64,000 bases of DNA. Source: Paraburkholderia sabiae (GTDB taxonomy: Bacteria; Pseudomonadota; Gammaproteobacteria; Burkholderiales; Burkholderiaceae). The stretch's first letter is position 1, and each line of letters starts with the position of its first letter. Positions 1 through 9,157 of the stretch are shown piece after piece. The stretch spans positions 4,526,001 through 4,590,000 of the forward strand of contig NZ_CP125295.1 of the NCBI RefSeq assembly GCF_030412785.1, given 5' to 3'. Made by a program: the position numbers and the translations under genes. Below the pieces are notes generated by a model. It was not told the DNA's origin and did not search any database. It saw only the letters and a program-made list of their open reading frames with translations.

Positions 1-325
1 TTTCGCGTTCGACGGCCTGTAGCCGCCAGTAACCCGCGACGGCGTCGGGCCGCGAATGCGAGATCCACGTCGCCTGGCCCTGCGCCGACGTCATGTTGCC
101 GTGCCGATCGATGCGCACGCCGTACAGCGTGACGAGCGGCTGTTCGCTGTCGCGCGCGCACAGCGACATGATGTGCCCGTCTTCGCGCATGTCGCCCGAC
201 GACGGCAGCTCCACTCCGCGCCCGTCTTGCGACGTCCACGCGTGGCTGATCGTGTCGAGCCACAGGACCGCGTAGTCGTGATTGACAGTCGGGTCGGATG
301 TATTGATCAGGATCGACAGACGCAT
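1..325 (-). CDS. hypothetical protein, truncated by the window edge
   Basis: Open frame of 108 codons running off the left edge without a stop. The start ATG at 325 follows a GGAG box six bases upstream. The visible part begins MRLSILINTSDPTVNHDYAV and contains several Trp residues (AVLWLDT, SHAWTSQ, YWRLQ). I see no signal peptide, membrane segment or known motif. It looks like a soluble protein, and codon use matches the neighbouring genes. Function is not recognised. Confidence 0.55.
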   Translation of the reverse strand, partial: MRLSILINTSDPTVNHDYAVLWLDTISHAWTSQDGRGVELPSSGDMREDGHIMSLCARDSEQPLVTLYGVRIDRHGNMTSAQGQATWISHSRPDAVAGYWRLQAVERE

Positions 326-686
326 GAAGCCTCCATGTCCGCAGAATCGGCCGCGCGGACGTCGCGGCAAGGTGTGAGGCGGCCTCGCCTGCGTGCGCAG
401 TAGCGGAGGGCAATGGCTTTCGCCGGATCAAGCAACGCCCGTTCCAACGTGTGGGACGCGACGCGATCGCGGTGCAGCAAGGCGCGGCGGCGCGACCTGT
501 GTGTTGCGCTGCACTTGGCGCTGTACAAAATGCAGGACGGCGTTGGCGTTTTTACGTGGCGGCGCGCAGTAAAAGAAGAGGCTATCTGCAACGCATTTGA
601 CAATCCCGCATGCATAAGCGACGCGCGAACGTCAGTAGGGGCAGAGTAGCGGCGCAGCGGGGCGCTATCTGCTATCGTTCGCGTCT
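326..686. other. intergenic region, divergent promoters expected
   Basis: This 361-bp stretch separates the leftward partial gene from the rightward ABC operon, so it should hold both promoters. I see no convincing coding frame, strong palindrome or terminator in it. Confidence 0.4.
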
Positions 687-1634
687 ATGCCACCCATCAT
701 CTCGGTTTCGAATCTGTCGAAGACGTACGCAACGGGCTTTCAGGCCCTCAAGCGTATCGATCTCTCCATTCGCCAAGGCGAAATCTTTGCATTGCTCGGG
801 CCAAACGGCGCGGGCAAGACCACGCTCATCAGCATCATCTGCGGGATCGTCAACGCGACGGAAGGCACCGTGACGGTCGACGGTCACGATATCCGCAACG
901 ACTACCGCGCAGCGCGCACGCTGATCGGCCTCGTGCCGCAGGAACTGACCACCGATGCCTTCGAGACCGTCTGGGCGACCGTCTCGTTCAGCCGCGGCCT
1001 GTTCGGCAAGCCGAAGAATCCGGCACACATCGAAAAGGTGTTGCGCGATCTGTCGCTGTGGGACAAGCGCAATAGCCGCATCATTCAACTGTCAGGCGGC
1101 ATGAAACGGCGCGTCCTGATCGCGAAGGCGTTGTCGCACGAACCGCGCGTGCTGTTTCTCGACGAACCGACGGCAGGCGTCGACGTCGAACTGCGCCGCG
1201 ATATGTGGAAGCTCGTGCGCTCGCTGTCCGCGAACGGCGTGACGATCATCCTCACCACGCATTACATCGAAGAAGCGGAAGAGATGGCCGATCGCATCGG
1301 CGTGATCAACGGCGGCGAACTGAAGCTCGTCGAAGAGAAAGCGGAGTTGATGCGCAAGCTCGGCAAGAAGCAGCTGACGCTGCAACTCGAAGCGCCGCTC
1401 GCGGGCATTCCTGCATCGCTCGCACATTACGGCCTCGAACTCTCGAACGAGAACGGCGAACTCATCTATACGTACGACGCGGAACGCGAGAAGAGCAGCA
1501 GCATCGTTGCGCTGCTCAACGATCTCAGCGAAGCAGGTATCCGCTTCAAGGATCTGCATACGACGCAAAGCTCGCTCGAAGATATTTTCGTGAGTCTCGT
1601 GCACCGCAAACAACAAGAGGAAAGCGTGCGATGA
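687..1634 (+). CDS. ABC-2 type exporter, ATP-binding subunit (YadG/NodI-like)
   Basis: ATPase of an ABC-2 exporter, cytoplasmic face of the membrane. Walker [10 protein letters not shown] is at residues 38-46, the signature LSGGMKRR at about 135-142, Walker B VLFLDE at 155-160 with the D-loop AGVD just after, and the H-loop histidine near 192 (TTHYIEEA). The 315-residue length and the FETV, LVPQE and ELRRDMW stretches resemble E. coli YadG more than drug exporters of the DrrA group. The last codons overlap the permease start by ATGA, so the two are translationally coupled. Substrate is unknown; YadGH-like systems are poorly characterised, and nothing next door identifies a cargo. Confidence 0.9.
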   Translation: MPPIISVSNLSKTYATGFQALKRIDLSIRQGEIFALLGPNGAGKTTLISIICGIVNATEGTVTVDGHDIRNDYRAARTLIGLVPQELTTDAFETVWATVSFSRGLFGKPKNPAHIEKVLRDLSLWDKRNSRIIQLSGGMKRRVLIAKALSHEPRVLFLDEPTAGVDVELRRDMWKLVRSLSANGVTIILTTHYIEEAEEMADRIGVINGGELKLVEEKAELMRKLGKKQLTLQLEAPLAGIPASLAHYGLELSNENGELIYTYDAEREKSSSIVALLNDLSEAGIRFKDLHTTQSSLEDIFVSLVHRKQQEESVR

Positions 1635-2392
1635 ACATTCATGCAATCCGCGCGATCTACCGCTTCGAAATGGCGCGCACGGGGCGCACGCTGATGCAGA
1701 GCATCATCGCGCCCGTCATTTCGACGTCGCTGTATTTCATCGTGTTCGGCTCGGCGATCGGCTCGCGTATCCGCGAAGTGGAAGGCATCAGCTACGGTTC
1801 GTTCATCGTGCCGGGACTCATCATGCTGTCGCTGTTGTCGCAGAGCATTTCGAATGCGTCTTTCGGCATCTATTTCCCGCGCTTCACGGGCACGATTTAC
1901 GAACTGTTGTCCGCGCCCGTGTCATATCTGGAGATCGTGATCAGCTACGTCGGCGCGGCCGCGACCAAGTCGATCATTCTCGGTCTCATCATTCTCGCCA
2001 CCGCTGGCCTGTTCGTGCCGCTGCAGATACAGCACCCGTTCTGGATGGTCGGGTTTCTCGTGCTGACAGCCATCACGTTCAGTCTGCTCGGCTTCATCAT
2101 CGGCATATGGGCCGACAACTTCGAGAAGCTGCAGCTCGTGCCGCTGCTCATCATTACGCCGCTAACGTTCCTTGGCGGCAGCTTCTACTCCGTCTCGATG
2201 CTGCCGCCCGCGTGGAAGGTGATCACGCTGTTCAATCCCATCGTCTATCTGGTCAGCGGCTTTCGCTGGAGCTTCTTCGGACTCGCGGATGTCGGCGTCG
2301 GCATCAGTCTCGGCATGACGGCGCTGTTTCTTTGCATCTTCCTCGCAGTGATCGCGTGGATCTTCAAAACGGGCTATCGGCTCAAGTCGTAG
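1631..2392 (+). CDS. ABC-2 type exporter, permease subunit (YadH-like)
   Basis: Integral membrane partner of the preceding ATPase. I start it at the ATG within the ATGA overlap ([20 protein letters not shown]), giving 253 residues; the frame is open further upstream but that part is antisense-like sequence inside the ATPase gene. Six hydrophobic segments are visible (for example [17 protein letters not shown] and [19 protein letters not shown]), in the usual ABC-2 arrangement with the conserved PLTFLGG and [12 protein letters not shown] stretches near the C-terminus. It should form the transmembrane pore of a homodimeric or 2+2 exporter. Confidence 0.88.
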   Translation: MNIHAIRAIYRFEMARTGRTLMQSIIAPVISTSLYFIVFGSAIGSRIREVEGISYGSFIVPGLIMLSLLSQSISNASFGIYFPRFTGTIYELLSAPVSYLEIVISYVGAAATKSIILGLIILATAGLFVPLQIQHPFWMVGFLVLTAITFSLLGFIIGIWADNFEKLQLVPLLIITPLTFLGGSFYSVSMLPPAWKVITLFNPIVYLVSGFRWSFFGLADVGVGISLGMTALFLCIFLAVIAWIFKTGYRLKS

Positions 2393-2505
2393 TAGGATGA
2401 ACGTCGTTGGCGTACAGCCGACATGGGAGAGGGTTGCGGCCACGTGCGGTGCCGCAGCCGTTCGACATCGCAGCACGACGCTTTTAGCGGGGCGCGAGCG
2501 ACATC

Positions 2506-3735
2506 ATGGCCACGACGCAATCACGACCGCTCGGCGCATTTGCCGGGTATATCCGCAAGAACGAGGTCGAGCTCACGGAGCGCTGGCTGAAATCCGTTTT
2601 CAGCGATGCCGAGCTGACGGAAGCCGACCGGCTGACCAACGACCAGTTGTCGGATCATGTACCCGACATACTTGAATCCATCTGCAGCGCGCTTGAGCAA
2701 CAGGATCTCGAAGAAGTCGAACCCGAGATCGAACGCAAGGCGCGGCTGCACGGCAAAATGCGCTGGAAACAGGGCTATCGCATCGACGAACTCGTGCGCG
2801 AGCTCGATCTGTTCCGTCAGACGCTGATGGGCGCCGTCGTGCAATACGCGGAAGCGCATCCCGCTTTCTCGCGGCGTTACGAAGAACGCGCGCGCTATTT
2901 CATCGACGAGTCCGTGAGCTTCGTCACGCTGACGTCGGTGCGTGAAGTCGTGACGGAGCGCGACCGCAAGATCGACGAATACACGGGGCGGCTCGAACGC
3001 GCGAATCACGAACTGTTGCTCAAGCAGAAGCTGGTCGGCGAACTGTACGAGTCGCGCATGCAGATCACGCGCAGCGTCGTGCATGACTTGCGAAACTTTC
3101 TCAATGTGTTTTCGATGGCGCTGCAACTCGTCGCGCGCGCGCCCGCGAAAACGGAAGCCGCACTGGCGCTCGCGAACCGCCAGGCCGCCGACATGAAAGT
3201 GCTCGTCGATGAACTCGTCGAGTATTCGGTCGTGCTCGGCGACACGAACCAGATCGCCATCGAATCCGTCGATCTGCACGCGCTGTTCGACGAACTGGTC
3301 GCGTCGTGTGGCCCGACGATACGCGAGAAAGGGCTCGAGCTGAATGCATCGTTCGACGGACAACTCGAGTCGGTGCAGTCGAATCGCCTGAAGCTCAAAC
3401 AGATCGCGATCAATCTGCTCACGAATGCCGTCAAGTACACGAAGGCGGGCAAGGTCACGCTCGACATGCGCACGCGCGGCAACGACGCGTGGTGTCTGCG
3501 CGTGTCGGATACGGGAGTAGGTATCGGTGATGGAGATCGCGATCGCGTGTTCAGGGAATTCGAGCGCGCGAACGACGACGACGTGCCCGGCGCGGGTCTC
3601 GGCCTCGCGATCGTCAAGGAGTTGTGCCGCATGCTGGACGGCGAGCTGCGCTTCGATTCGCAGCGAGGCGTCGGCACGACCTTCGAGATCAGATTTCCGT
3701 TGCAGTTGCAGCCCGTGCAGGCGCCGGAATTCTAA
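2506..3735 (+). CDS. sensor histidine kinase with RsbRD-like N-terminal domain
   Basis: Soluble 409-residue kinase with no membrane segment. The N-terminal 160 or so residues are helical and resemble the RsbT co-antagonist (RsbRD) N-terminal domain (KNEVELTERWLKSVF, KMRWKQGYRIDELVRELDLF). A coiled linker leads to the H-box VVHDLRN with His193. The ATPase domain has the N-box NLLTNAVKYT, G1 DTGVGIG and G2 GAGLGLAIVKE. No response regulator is adjacent, so the partner is elsewhere. The gene stands alone, ends at a strong bidirectional terminator, and is probably a cytosolic stress sensor. Confidence 0.88.
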   Translation: MATTQSRPLGAFAGYIRKNEVELTERWLKSVFSDAELTEADRLTNDQLSDHVPDILESICSALEQQDLEEVEPEIERKARLHGKMRWKQGYRIDELVRELDLFRQTLMGAVVQYAEAHPAFSRRYEERARYFIDESVSFVTLTSVREVVTERDRKIDEYTGRLERANHELLLKQKLVGELYESRMQITRSVVHDLRNFLNVFSMALQLVARAPAKTEAALALANRQAADMKVLVDELVEYSVVLGDTNQIAIESVDLHALFDELVASCGPTIREKGLELNASFDGQLESVQSNRLKLKQIAINLLTNAVKYTKAGKVTLDMRTRGNDAWCLRVSDTGVGIGDGDRDRVFREFERANDDDVPGAGLGLAIVKELCRMLDGELRFDSQRGVGTTFEIRFPLQLQPVQAPEF

Positions 3736-3750
3736 CTACCAAAACAAAAA

Positions 3751-3780
3751 GGCCGGGCAGCGATGCCCGGCCTTTTCTTC
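3751..3780. terminator. bidirectional rho-independent terminator
   Basis: A perfect 9-bp stem (GGCCGGGCA / TGCCCGGCC) with a 4-nt loop is followed by TTTTCTT on the plus strand and preceded by an A-rich run that reads as T-rich on the minus strand. It serves the rightward kinase and the leftward transporter pair. Confidence 0.9.
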
Positions 3781-3804
3781 AATCGATGCTGATGCTGTAG
3801 CGGC

Positions 3805-3930
3805 TTAGCCGAACAGCTTCATCGCCTGCAGCAGCGTGTTGACCACGCCCCACGTCAGCGGAATCAGCACATACAGCCAGAACACGGCCATGAGGCCCTT
3901 GTTCGTCGGATGAGCGTTTTGCGTCGACAT
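3805..3930 (-). CDS. small single-TM companion of the OFA-type MFS carrier
   Basis: A 41-residue gene, easily missed. It starts at ATG 3930 after an AGGAGA box and reads MSTQNAHPTNKGLMAVFWLY, then one hydrophobic helix (VFWLYVLIPLTWGVV) and a short amphipathic tail ending KLFG. It lies 22 bp downstream of the carrier gene on the same strand, so it is co-transcribed. Tiny proteins of this type are, as I recall, annotated as MFS transporter small subunits beside oxalate/formate antiporters in Burkholderiales. The role is presumably assembly or stability of the carrier; this is inference. Confidence 0.8.
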   Translation of the reverse strand: MSTQNAHPTNKGLMAVFWLYVLIPLTWGVVNTLLQAMKLFG

Positions 3931-3952
3931 TGTCATTCTCCTGTGTCGGGCC

Positions 3953-5356
3953 TTATTTGGCGGATGCGAGTTGCGCGTCCGTCATGTGATGCTTTTCGTT
4001 CACGTGCTTCACGAGCAGGTTGCAGATGAAGCCGATGACGAGCAGCACGGTCATGATGTGCACGGTCATCGTGTAGGCGTCTGCCTTGGCAACGCCATGC
4101 GCGACCTGGTAAGCGCGGATGTAGTTGACGAGCACGGGGCCAGCGACGCCCGCTGCCGCCCACGCCGTCAGCAGACGGCCGTGAATGCCGCCGACGAACG
4201 CGGTGCCGAACATGTCCGCGAGATACGCGGGCACGGTCGAGAAGCCGCCGCCGTACATCGACAGGATCACGCAGTAGCAGAGCACGAAGAGGGCGATGTT
4301 GCCCGTCGTCGCGAAACTCGGCACGAGCCAGTACAGCACGGCGCCCAGCGCGAAGAAGATGAAGTACGTGTTCTTGCGGCCCACGTAGTCCGACGCCGAT
4401 GCCCACACGAAACGGCCGCCCATGTTGAAAAGCGACAGCAGACCGACGAAGCCTGCGGCTGCCGCCGGCGTCACCGTGTTCTTGAAGCTTTCCTGGATCA
4501 TCACCGATGCCTGGCCGAGAATGCCGATGCCGGCCGTCACGTTCAGGAACAGCACCAGCCAGATCAGATAGAACTGGGGCGTCTTCAGCGCCTGGTCGAT
4601 GTGCACGTGGTTGCGCGTGATCATCTTCGTCGTCGTGGTCGCGGGCGGCGTCCAGCCAGCCGGCTTCCAGTCTGCGGGCGGAACGCGGATCGCGAGCGAA
4701 CCGATCGTCATCGAGATGAAGTAGGCAATGCCGAGCACGATGAACGTTTCAGCCACGCCGATGCTCGTCGCGCTCTTGAAGTGGTTCATCAGCGCGACGG
4801 ACAGCGGTGCGGCGATCATCGCGCCGCCGCCGAAGCCCATGATCGCCATGCCCGTCGCCATGCCGCGGCGGTCCGGGAACCAGCGGATCAGCGTCGACAC
4901 GGGCGACACATAGCCGAGACCGAGGCCGACCCCGCCGAGCACGCCATAGCCGAGATACAGCAGCACGATCTGATGGAGCCACACGCCGATCGCCGAAACG
5001 ATGAAGCCGCCGCCGAAGCAGCAGGCCGCCGTGAACATCGTGCGGCGCGGGCCGACTTTTTCGAGCCACTTGCCGGCAAATGCCGCCGACAGGCCGAGAA
5101 ACACGATGGCTAGCGAGAAGATCCAGCCGAGTGCCGTCAGCGACCAGTCGTCCGGTGCGGACTGCGTGATGCCGATGACTTTGGTGAGCGGTCCGTTGAA
5201 CACGGAGAACGCATAGGCCTGACCGATACACAGATGCACGGCGAGGGCGGCAGGCGGCACCATCCAGCGGGAAAAGCCAGGTTGGGCGATCGTTGCCTGT
5301 TTAGAAAAGAAGGATGGCGAGCGGGCGTCGCCGCCGGGCTCAGAAATGCTGCTCAT
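3953..5356 (-). CDS. OFA-family MFS carrier (oxalate/formate antiporter type)
   Basis: A 467-residue major facilitator with a soluble N-terminal extension of about 35 residues (MSSISEPGGDARSPSFFSKQ) before TM1. Twelve hydrophobic segments are visible, with the OFA signatures LAVHLCIGQAYAFSVFNGPL, WFPDRRGMATGMAIMGFGGG and GGRFVWASASDYVGRKNTY. It likely exchanges a dicarboxylate such as oxalate for formate or another monocarboxylate across the inner membrane. It is first in a two-gene unit with the 41-residue protein, and a widely spaced inverted repeat lies upstream. Substrate specificity cannot be read from sequence alone. Confidence 0.87.
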   Translation of the reverse strand: MSSISEPGGDARSPSFFSKQATIAQPGFSRWMVPPAALAVHLCIGQAYAFSVFNGPLTKVIGITQSAPDDWSLTALGWIFSLAIVFLGLSAAFAGKWLEKVGPRRTMFTAACCFGGGFIVSAIGVWLHQIVLLYLGYGVLGGVGLGLGYVSPVSTLIRWFPDRRGMATGMAIMGFGGGAMIAAPLSVALMNHFKSATSIGVAETFIVLGIAYFISMTIGSLAIRVPPADWKPAGWTPPATTTTKMITRNHVHIDQALKTPQFYLIWLVLFLNVTAGIGILGQASVMIQESFKNTVTPAAAAGFVGLLSLFNMGGRFVWASASDYVGRKNTYFIFFALGAVLYWLVPSFATTGNIALFVLCYCVILSMYGGGFSTVPAYLADMFGTAFVGGIHGRLLTAWAAAGVAGPVLVNYIRAYQVAHGVAKADAYTMTVHIMTVLLVIGFICNLLVKHVNEKHHMTDAQLASAK

Positions 5357-5413
5357 GGTCGGTCTCCGATCGGGCTAAACGTCTGGTTATCGGTTGTAAT
5401 TGCCGAAACTTGA

Positions 5414-5468
5414 GCTAACGCAGTTTCATTACATATGCTGGGCTGCAACATATTAAAACTGTGTTAGC
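5414..5468. promoter_or_regulatory. widely spaced inverted repeat upstream of the OFA carrier
   Basis: GCTAACGCAGTTT at 5414-5426 is matched in inverted orientation by AAACTGTGTTAGC at 5456-5468, 12 of 13 bases. The half-site centres are 42 bp apart, about four helical turns, and the pair lies about 58-112 bp upstream of the carrier start. This suggests a cooperatively bound or looped operator. The protein that binds is unknown. Confidence 0.5.
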
Positions 5469-5866
5469 CGGTGGCCATATTCGGCAATGGCGAGACGATA
5501 GGTGCATGCGACACGCTTTGCAATATGAGAATGAAATGCATATGGAAGCGGCCGGAAGGGTTGTGCGAAGCGGGATACAACCATTTCAAGCGACATGAGG
5601 CCGCAGGTGACGGCGTGACGCACGATGCGCGGGCATTGAGTTTTTTGCCGAATCGATTCAGGTGCGCACTTTGCTGCGTAAGCACACAGAAAGGCTTTTC
5701 AGTCGATTTTTGGGATTCGGGTTCACCCTCTATTTTTTCGTTGTCGAACGCTTCATAAGTACAGTTCGCAGCATAGGAAAAAAGTACAGTTTCCGGCTGG
5801 ACCGCCAGCCGTCGCGGCTCCGCGCCCGCCGTGCTAAGTTGGGATTGTTGTCGCCGCTGAACAACA

Positions 5867-5886
5867 GTATTTGATATATCACATAC
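5867..5886 (+). promoter_or_regulatory. oxalate-regulon operator, copy A
   Basis: Near-perfect 20-bp palindrome of the form GTATNTGATATATCANATAC, 71 bp upstream of the small membrane protein that precedes the GntR gene. Its 14-bp core GATATATCACATAC recurs exactly upstream of the ligase pair and of the CoA-transferase. It is the likely autoregulatory site of the GntR/FCD protein. Confidence 0.7.
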
Positions 5887-5920
5887 AAGATACTTGATTT
5901 TTGTCGCGACGCAGCATATG

Positions 5921-5943
5921 ATTGAGTCATTCGATCACTCAAT
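5921..5943. promoter_or_regulatory. short inverted repeat near the small membrane protein start
   Basis: ATTGAGT and ACTCAAT form 7-bp arms with a 9-bp spacer, ending 15 bases before the start codon and overlapping the 5' leader. It could be a second operator or an mRNA hairpin close to the ribosome binding site. Confidence 0.35.
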
Positions 5944-5957
5944 GACGGGAGCACCAA

Positions 5958-6173
5958 ATGGATTTCGTGACGCTTGCATTCTTCGCCGTTGCTGTCGTGG
6001 GCCTGGGTTCGGCCGCAACCGTGCTGCTGACGCGCTGGATTCCCCAGCATGTCGCCGAGCTGGCATCGAAGCATGGCCGTTATGTCGGTCTCGAAGCCGC
6101 TCCGGTGCGTCAAGCCACGCCGTACCGCGCGCGTGTCGAAGCCGCGATGAACGCAGTCGGCTCGTCGAACTAA
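5958..6173 (+). CDS. small single-TM protein ahead of the GntR regulator
   Basis: A 71-residue protein starting MDFVTLAFFAVAVVGLGSAA, with one N-terminal membrane segment followed by a short basic cytoplasmic tail (YRARVEAAMNAVGSSN). A GGGAG box lies 9 bases before the ATG. It ends 15 bp before the GTG of the regulator and so is in the same operon, behind operator copy A. I recognise no family. Its place in a transporter-rich oxalate regulon suggests a membrane accessory role, but that is inference. Confidence 0.6.
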   Translation: MDFVTLAFFAVAVVGLGSAATVLLTRWIPQHVAELASKHGRYVGLEAAPVRQATPYRARVEAAMNAVGSSN

Positions 6174-6188
6174 GCGCCGCACCCAGCA

Positions 6189-6890
6189 GTGGCTACACCC
6201 GCACTGAACCTGCCTCTGGCGCTGCAGCCCATCGGCAACAGCGCCAGCCTGCGCGATCAGGCTTACTCGATGTTGCGTCAGGCCATCGCGGATGCCGACA
6301 TCTACGCGTCGAGCGAAGAGATTCGTCTCGACGAGCGCGCGTTGAGCGAATCCCTGGGCGTGAGCCGCACGCCCGTGCGCGAGGCGATGACGCTGCTGGA
6401 GCAGGAAGGCTTTCTGCGCATGGTGCCGAGACGCGGCATTTATATTGTGCGCAAGAGCAAGCGTGAGATCGTCGAGATGATCCAGATGTGGGCCGCGCTC
6501 GAAAGCATGGCCGCGCGTCTCGCCACCTTGCACGCATCGGATGAAGAGATCGCCAAGCTGCGCCACATGTTCGACCAGTTCCGCGATTCGACGCCGGCCG
6601 AGCATATCGCCGAGTATTCGAACGCGAACATCGCGTTCCATCAGGCGATCGTCGAACTGTCGAAGTCGCAGATCATTCTCGACACGATCAAGAACATCTT
6701 CGTCCACGTGCGCGCGATCCGGCGCATGACGATTTCGCAGAGCGACCGCGCGTCGCGCTCGATCGTCGATCATCTGCGCATCATCGAAGCACTGGAAAAG
6801 CGCGATACGGAACTCGCCGAGCGTCTGGTGCGCGAGCACTCGCTCGGGCTTGCCGCTTTCGTCGACGCGAACTGCGATTTTCTCGACTGA
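6189..6890 (+). CDS. GntR family regulator, FCD subfamily
   Basis: A 233-residue repressor-type regulator. The winged helix-turn-helix spans about residues 20-90, with recognition region LGVSRTPVREAMTLL and wing RMVPRRGIYIV. The all-helical FCD effector domain follows, with its usual metal/ligand residues in the FHQAIVELS and SRSIVDHLRIIEAL stretches. It starts at GTG; no strong Shine-Dalgarno is visible, consistent with coupling to the upstream small ORF. The neighbouring palindromes suggest that it controls itself, the SucCD-like ligase and the CoA-transferase, with an oxalate-related acid or CoA ester as ligand. Confidence 0.88.
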   Translation: MATPALNLPLALQPIGNSASLRDQAYSMLRQAIADADIYASSEEIRLDERALSESLGVSRTPVREAMTLLEQEGFLRMVPRRGIYIVRKSKREIVEMIQMWAALESMAARLATLHASDEEIAKLRHMFDQFRDSTPAEHIAEYSNANIAFHQAIVELSKSQIILDTIKNIFVHVRAIRRMTISQSDRASRSIVDHLRIIEALEKRDTELAERLVREHSLGLAAFVDANCDFLD

Positions 6891-6914
6891 GCGTCGTTGC
6901 AGCAGGTTTGAAGC

Positions 6915-6951
6915 AAAAAGCCAGCGGACCGAAAAGTCCGCTGGCTTTTTT
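6915..6951. terminator. bidirectional terminator between GntR and the ligase genes
   Basis: An 11-bp perfect stem (AGCCAGCGGAC / GTCCGCTGGCT) with a 6-nt loop is flanked by AAAA and TTTTTTT. It can terminate the rightward regulator operon and the leftward ligase operon. Confidence 0.9.
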
Positions 6952-6966
6952 TACGTCCTTACATCG

Positions 6967-7839
6967 TCACTGAAAAGCCTTCAGCATCGTCTCGCCAAGC
7001 GCCGCCGGCGACTGCGCGACGTGAATGCCCGCCGCGCGCATCGCGTCGATCTTCGCGCCCGCCGTGCCTTTGCCGCCCGAGATGATCGCGCCCGCGTGAC
7101 CCATCCGACGTCCGGGAGGCGCGCTCGTGCCCGCGATGAAACCGACCACGGGCTTGTTGGTGCGCGAGTCCTTGAGGAACTGCGCCGCGTCCTCTTCCGC
7201 CGAGCCGCCGATTTCGCCGATCATGATGATGCCTTCCGTCTCGTCGTCGGCGAGGAACATCTCCAGGCAGTCGATGAAGTTCGTGCCGTTGACGGGATCG
7301 CCGCCGATACCGATGCACGTCGTCTGCCCGAGGCCCGCCGCCGTCGTTTGCGCGACGGCTTCGTAAGTCAGCGTGCCCGAGCGCGACACCACGCCGATCT
7401 TGCCCGGCCGGTGAATATGCCCCGGCATGATGCCGATCTTGCACTGGCCCGGCGTGATGACGCCCGGGCAGTTCGGCCCGATCAGACGCGTCGCCGAACC
7501 GGCCAGCGCGCGCTTCACGCGAACCATGTCGATCACGGGAATGCCTTCCGTGATGCAGACGACGAGCGGGATTTCGGCATCGACGGCTTCGAGAATCGCG
7601 TCGGCGGCCATCGGCGGCGGCACGTAGATCACGGATGCATTCGCGCCCGTCGCGCCGACGGCGTCGGCGACGGTATCAAAGACGGGCAAACCCAGATGCG
7701 ACGTGCCGCCCTTGCCGGGCGTGACGCCGCCGACCATCTGCGTGCCGTACGCGACGGCCTGTTCGGAGTGAAACGTGCCCTGCGAGCCGGTGAAGCCCTG
7801 GCAAATCACCTTCGTATTACGATCGATCAGTACGGCCAT
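6967..7839 (-). CDS. SucD-type acyl-CoA ligase, alpha subunit
   Basis: A 290-residue alpha subunit of the ADP-forming succinyl-CoA/malyl-CoA ligase family. The Rossmann CoA-binding domain has [16 protein letters not shown]; the phosphohistidine loop is [15 protein letters not shown] with active His248. It starts one base after the beta-subunit stop, so the two form one transcript. Compared with housekeeping SucD it sits not with odhAB but in an oxalate regulon behind operator copy B. It may therefore be a paralogue dedicated to feeding or draining CoA thioesters for the CoA-transferase, or a malate-CoA ligase (MtkB-like). Family is sure, substrate is not. Confidence 0.9.
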   Translation of the reverse strand: MAVLIDRNTKVICQGFTGSQGTFHSEQAVAYGTQMVGGVTPGKGGTSHLGLPVFDTVADAVGATGANASVIYVPPPMAADAILEAVDAEIPLVVCITEGIPVIDMVRVKRALAGSATRLIGPNCPGVITPGQCKIGIMPGHIHRPGKIGVVSRSGTLTYEAVAQTTAAGLGQTTCIGIGGDPVNGTNFIDCLEMFLADDETEGIIMIGEIGGSAEEDAAQFLKDSRTNKPVVGFIAGTSAPPGRRMGHAGAIISGGKGTAGAKIDAMRAAGIHVAQSPAALGETMLKAFQ

Positions 7840-7840
7840 G

Positions 7841-9064
7841 TCAGTTTGCCTCCGTCGCGACTGCCGCGTGGTTCTTGTCCTTGACTGCGGCGACCACTTT
7901 GCTCGCCGCGTCGGCGAGGTGATCGGCCGAGAGAATCGGCAGACCCGAGTCGCGCAGAATCTGCTTGCCGAGTTCGACGTTCGTGCCTTCCAGCCGCACG
8001 ACGAGCGGCACGCGCAGGTCCACTTCGCGCGCCGCGCTCACCACGCCTTCCGCGATCACGTCGCAACGCATGATGCCGCCGAAGATGTTGACCAGAATCC
8101 CTTCGACTTTCGGATCGCGCAGAATCAGCCGGAACGCCGTCGCGACGCGCTCTTTGGTCGCGCCGCCGCCGACGTCGAGAAAATTCGCCGGCTCGCCGCC
8201 ATAGAGCTTGATGATGTCCATCGTCGCCATCGCGAGGCCGGCGCCGTTCACCATGCAGCCGATGTTGCCGTCGAGCGTCACGTAATTCAGGCCGTGCTTG
8301 GCGGCTTCGAGTTCGGCGGCGTCTTCTTCCGCTTCGTCGCGCAGCGCTTCGATGGGCGGATTACGGAAGAGGGCGTTGTCGTCGAAATTGATCTTTGCGT
8401 CGAGCGCGATCACGTCGCCTTGCTGCGTGACGACGAGCGGATTGATCTCGACGATCGACGCATCCAGTTCGACGAACGCGCGGTACGTGTTGGCGATGAA
8501 CTGCGTCGCCGACTTGACCTGCTTGCCCGTCAGCCCGAGACCGAAGGCGAGCTGGCGCGCGTGGAACGGTTGCAGGCCCGTCGCCGGATCGATCGCGACC
8601 TTGAGGATTTTCTCGGGCGTGCGCTCGGCGACTTCCTCGATTTCCATGCCGCCTTCCGTCGACGCCATCACCGTGATGCGCGACGTGCTGCGGTCGATCA
8701 GCATGCCGAGATACAGCTCGCGTTCGATCGCGCAGCCTTCCTCCACATATACGCGCTTCACTTCGCGGCCCGCCGGTCCCGTCTGCTTCGTGACGAGCAC
8801 GTGCGACAGCATCTGCGCGGCATTCGAAGCGACGTCGCTGACCGTCTTCACGACGCGCACGCCGCCCTTGCCGTTCGGATCATCGGTGAAGCGGCCCGCG
8901 CCGCGCCCGCCCGCGTGAATCTGCGACTTCACGACCCACACCGAGCCGCCGAGCGCGAGCGCCGCGTCTTCGGCCTCCTGCGGCGTGAACGCGACGCGGC
9001 CGTTCGGCACGGCGACGCCATAGCCCTTCAGCAGTTCCTTCGCCTGATATTCGTGAATATTCAC
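7841..9064 (-). CDS. SucC-type acyl-CoA ligase, beta subunit
   Basis: A 407-residue beta subunit, about 18 residues longer than typical SucC. The ATP-grasp domain carries [31 protein letters not shown] and the metal-binding EINPLVVT and [14 protein letters not shown] stretches. The C-terminal CoA-ligase domain has [24 protein letters not shown] and [10 protein letters not shown]. An acidic insert ([17 protein letters not shown]) accounts for part of the extra length; such inserts are seen in MtkA-like malate-CoA ligases as well as SucC. First gene of the two-gene leftward operon under operator copy B. Confidence 0.9.
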   Translation of the reverse strand: MNIHEYQAKELLKGYGVAVPNGRVAFTPQEAEDAALALGGSVWVVKSQIHAGGRGAGRFTDDPNGKGGVRVVKTVSDVASNAAQMLSHVLVTKQTGPAGREVKRVYVEEGCAIERELYLGMLIDRSTSRITVMASTEGGMEIEEVAERTPEKILKVAIDPATGLQPFHARQLAFGLGLTGKQVKSATQFIANTYRAFVELDASIVEINPLVVTQQGDVIALDAKINFDDNALFRNPPIEALRDEAEEDAAELEAAKHGLNYVTLDGNIGCMVNGAGLAMATMDIIKLYGGEPANFLDVGGGATKERVATAFRLILRDPKVEGILVNIFGGIMRCDVIAEGVVSAAREVDLRVPLVVRLEGTNVELGKQILRDSGLPILSADHLADAASKVVAAVKDKNHAAVATEAN

Positions 9065-9137
9065 CTGTCTCCTCGCTAGTTGAGTTCGACGCCTGCCGGC
9101 GTCAGTGAGTGGGTGGTCGGCTCAGGGTAGAAATATG

Positions 9138-9157
9138 GTATGTGATATATCAGAGAT
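9138..9157 (-). promoter_or_regulatory. oxalate-regulon operator, copy B
   Basis: GTATGTGATATATC at 9138-9151 is the exact reverse complement of the 14-bp core of copies A and C. It lies about 74 bp upstream of the sucC-type start. Confidence 0.7.

Larger units (their letters stand above)
5357..5957. other. divergent regulatory region of the oxalate island
   Basis: About 600 bp without a credible gene, between the leftward carrier and the rightward small membrane protein/GntR operon. It is AT-richer than its surroundings and holds three separate inverted-repeat elements listed individually. Open frames here lack ribosome binding sites and coding-like codon use. Confidence 0.6.
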
